Assembly: GCA_031253755.1 (NCBI GenBank) | Contig: JAIRVT010000107.1 | Span: 1 to 35,693, forward strand | Direction: 5' to 3' | Source: Enterobacteriaceae bacterium | Lineage (GTDB): Bacteria; Pseudomonadota; Gammaproteobacteria; Enterobacterales; Enterobacteriaceae | Length of the DNA: 35,693 nucleotides | In this document: positions 35,681 through 35,693 of the stretch, one piece after another | How the letters are laid out: the number at the start of each line of letters is the position of its first letter | Numbering within the stretch: position 1 is the first letter of the stretch | Notes under the pieces: generated by a model | Databases searched by the model: none | What the model was told of the DNA's origin: nothing | Seen by the model: only the letters and a program-made list of their open reading frames with translations | Position numbers and translations under genes: made by a program

Positions 35681-35693
35681 GCTTAATCACTGG

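Overview
The window looks like chromosome of an enterobacterium of the Morganellaceae, most likely Xenorhabdus or Photorhabdus. This is inferred from moderate GC, enterobacterial housekeeping genes with high identity to Escherichia coli proteins, an orphan T6SS Hcp, a large autotransporter and AT-rich accessory gaps. No rRNA, tRNA, CRISPR array, integrase or complete insertion sequence is visible.

Layout: (1) 1-2.1 kb: terminator, TPP riboswitch and thiD, convergent with fbaB. (2) 2.5-12.3 kb: an E. coli-like block on the minus strand, mdtA-mdtB-mdtC, yegP, trhP (yegQ) and the small RNA CyaR with a CRP-type promoter. The mdtD-baeS-baeR segment found in E. coli between mdtC and yegP is absent. 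(3) 12.3-13.8 kb: AT-rich gap, a 56-codon ORF and an orphan hcp. (4) 13.8-17.6 kb: ppk-ppx-yfgG. (5) 17.7-21.2 kb: speG, purM-purN behind a near-perfect PurR box, and divergent upp with a strong terminator. (6) 21.2-27.2 kb: accessory zone with a decayed T6SS VasL fragment, a 1402-aa autotransporter, and a deletion scar joining the 5' part of an MFS gene to the 3' part of a LysR gene. (7) 27.2-29 kb: ArsR-like regulator convergent with a DHA2 MFS exporter. (8) 29.3-32.2 kb: cspA-type cold-shock gene with a cold-box leader, then ahpC-ahpF behind an OxyR-like site. (9) 32.3-35.7 kb: 2-aminoethylphosphonate genes phnW-phnX divergent from phnS. PhoB-box-like repeats precede phnS. phnR is missing, and phnS has an abnormal C-terminus followed by a terminator where phnT would be expected.

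The most unusual signal is a dispersed family of degenerate 15-bp tandem arrays. They sit inside or beside otherwise conserved genes: the trhP N-terminus, an mdtC loop, an mdtB loop, the phnW N-terminus plus a second phnW site, the purM-purN spacer and the autotransporter signal peptide. In coding genes they add whole 5-residue units. Several arrays share a GATCG(T/C)T-like DNA core that is read in different frames, and in three arrays this places Dam sites (GATC) at exact 15-bp or 30-bp steps. This points to a DNA-level repeat process rather than selection on a peptide.

All homology statements come from remembered family sequences, not from searches.
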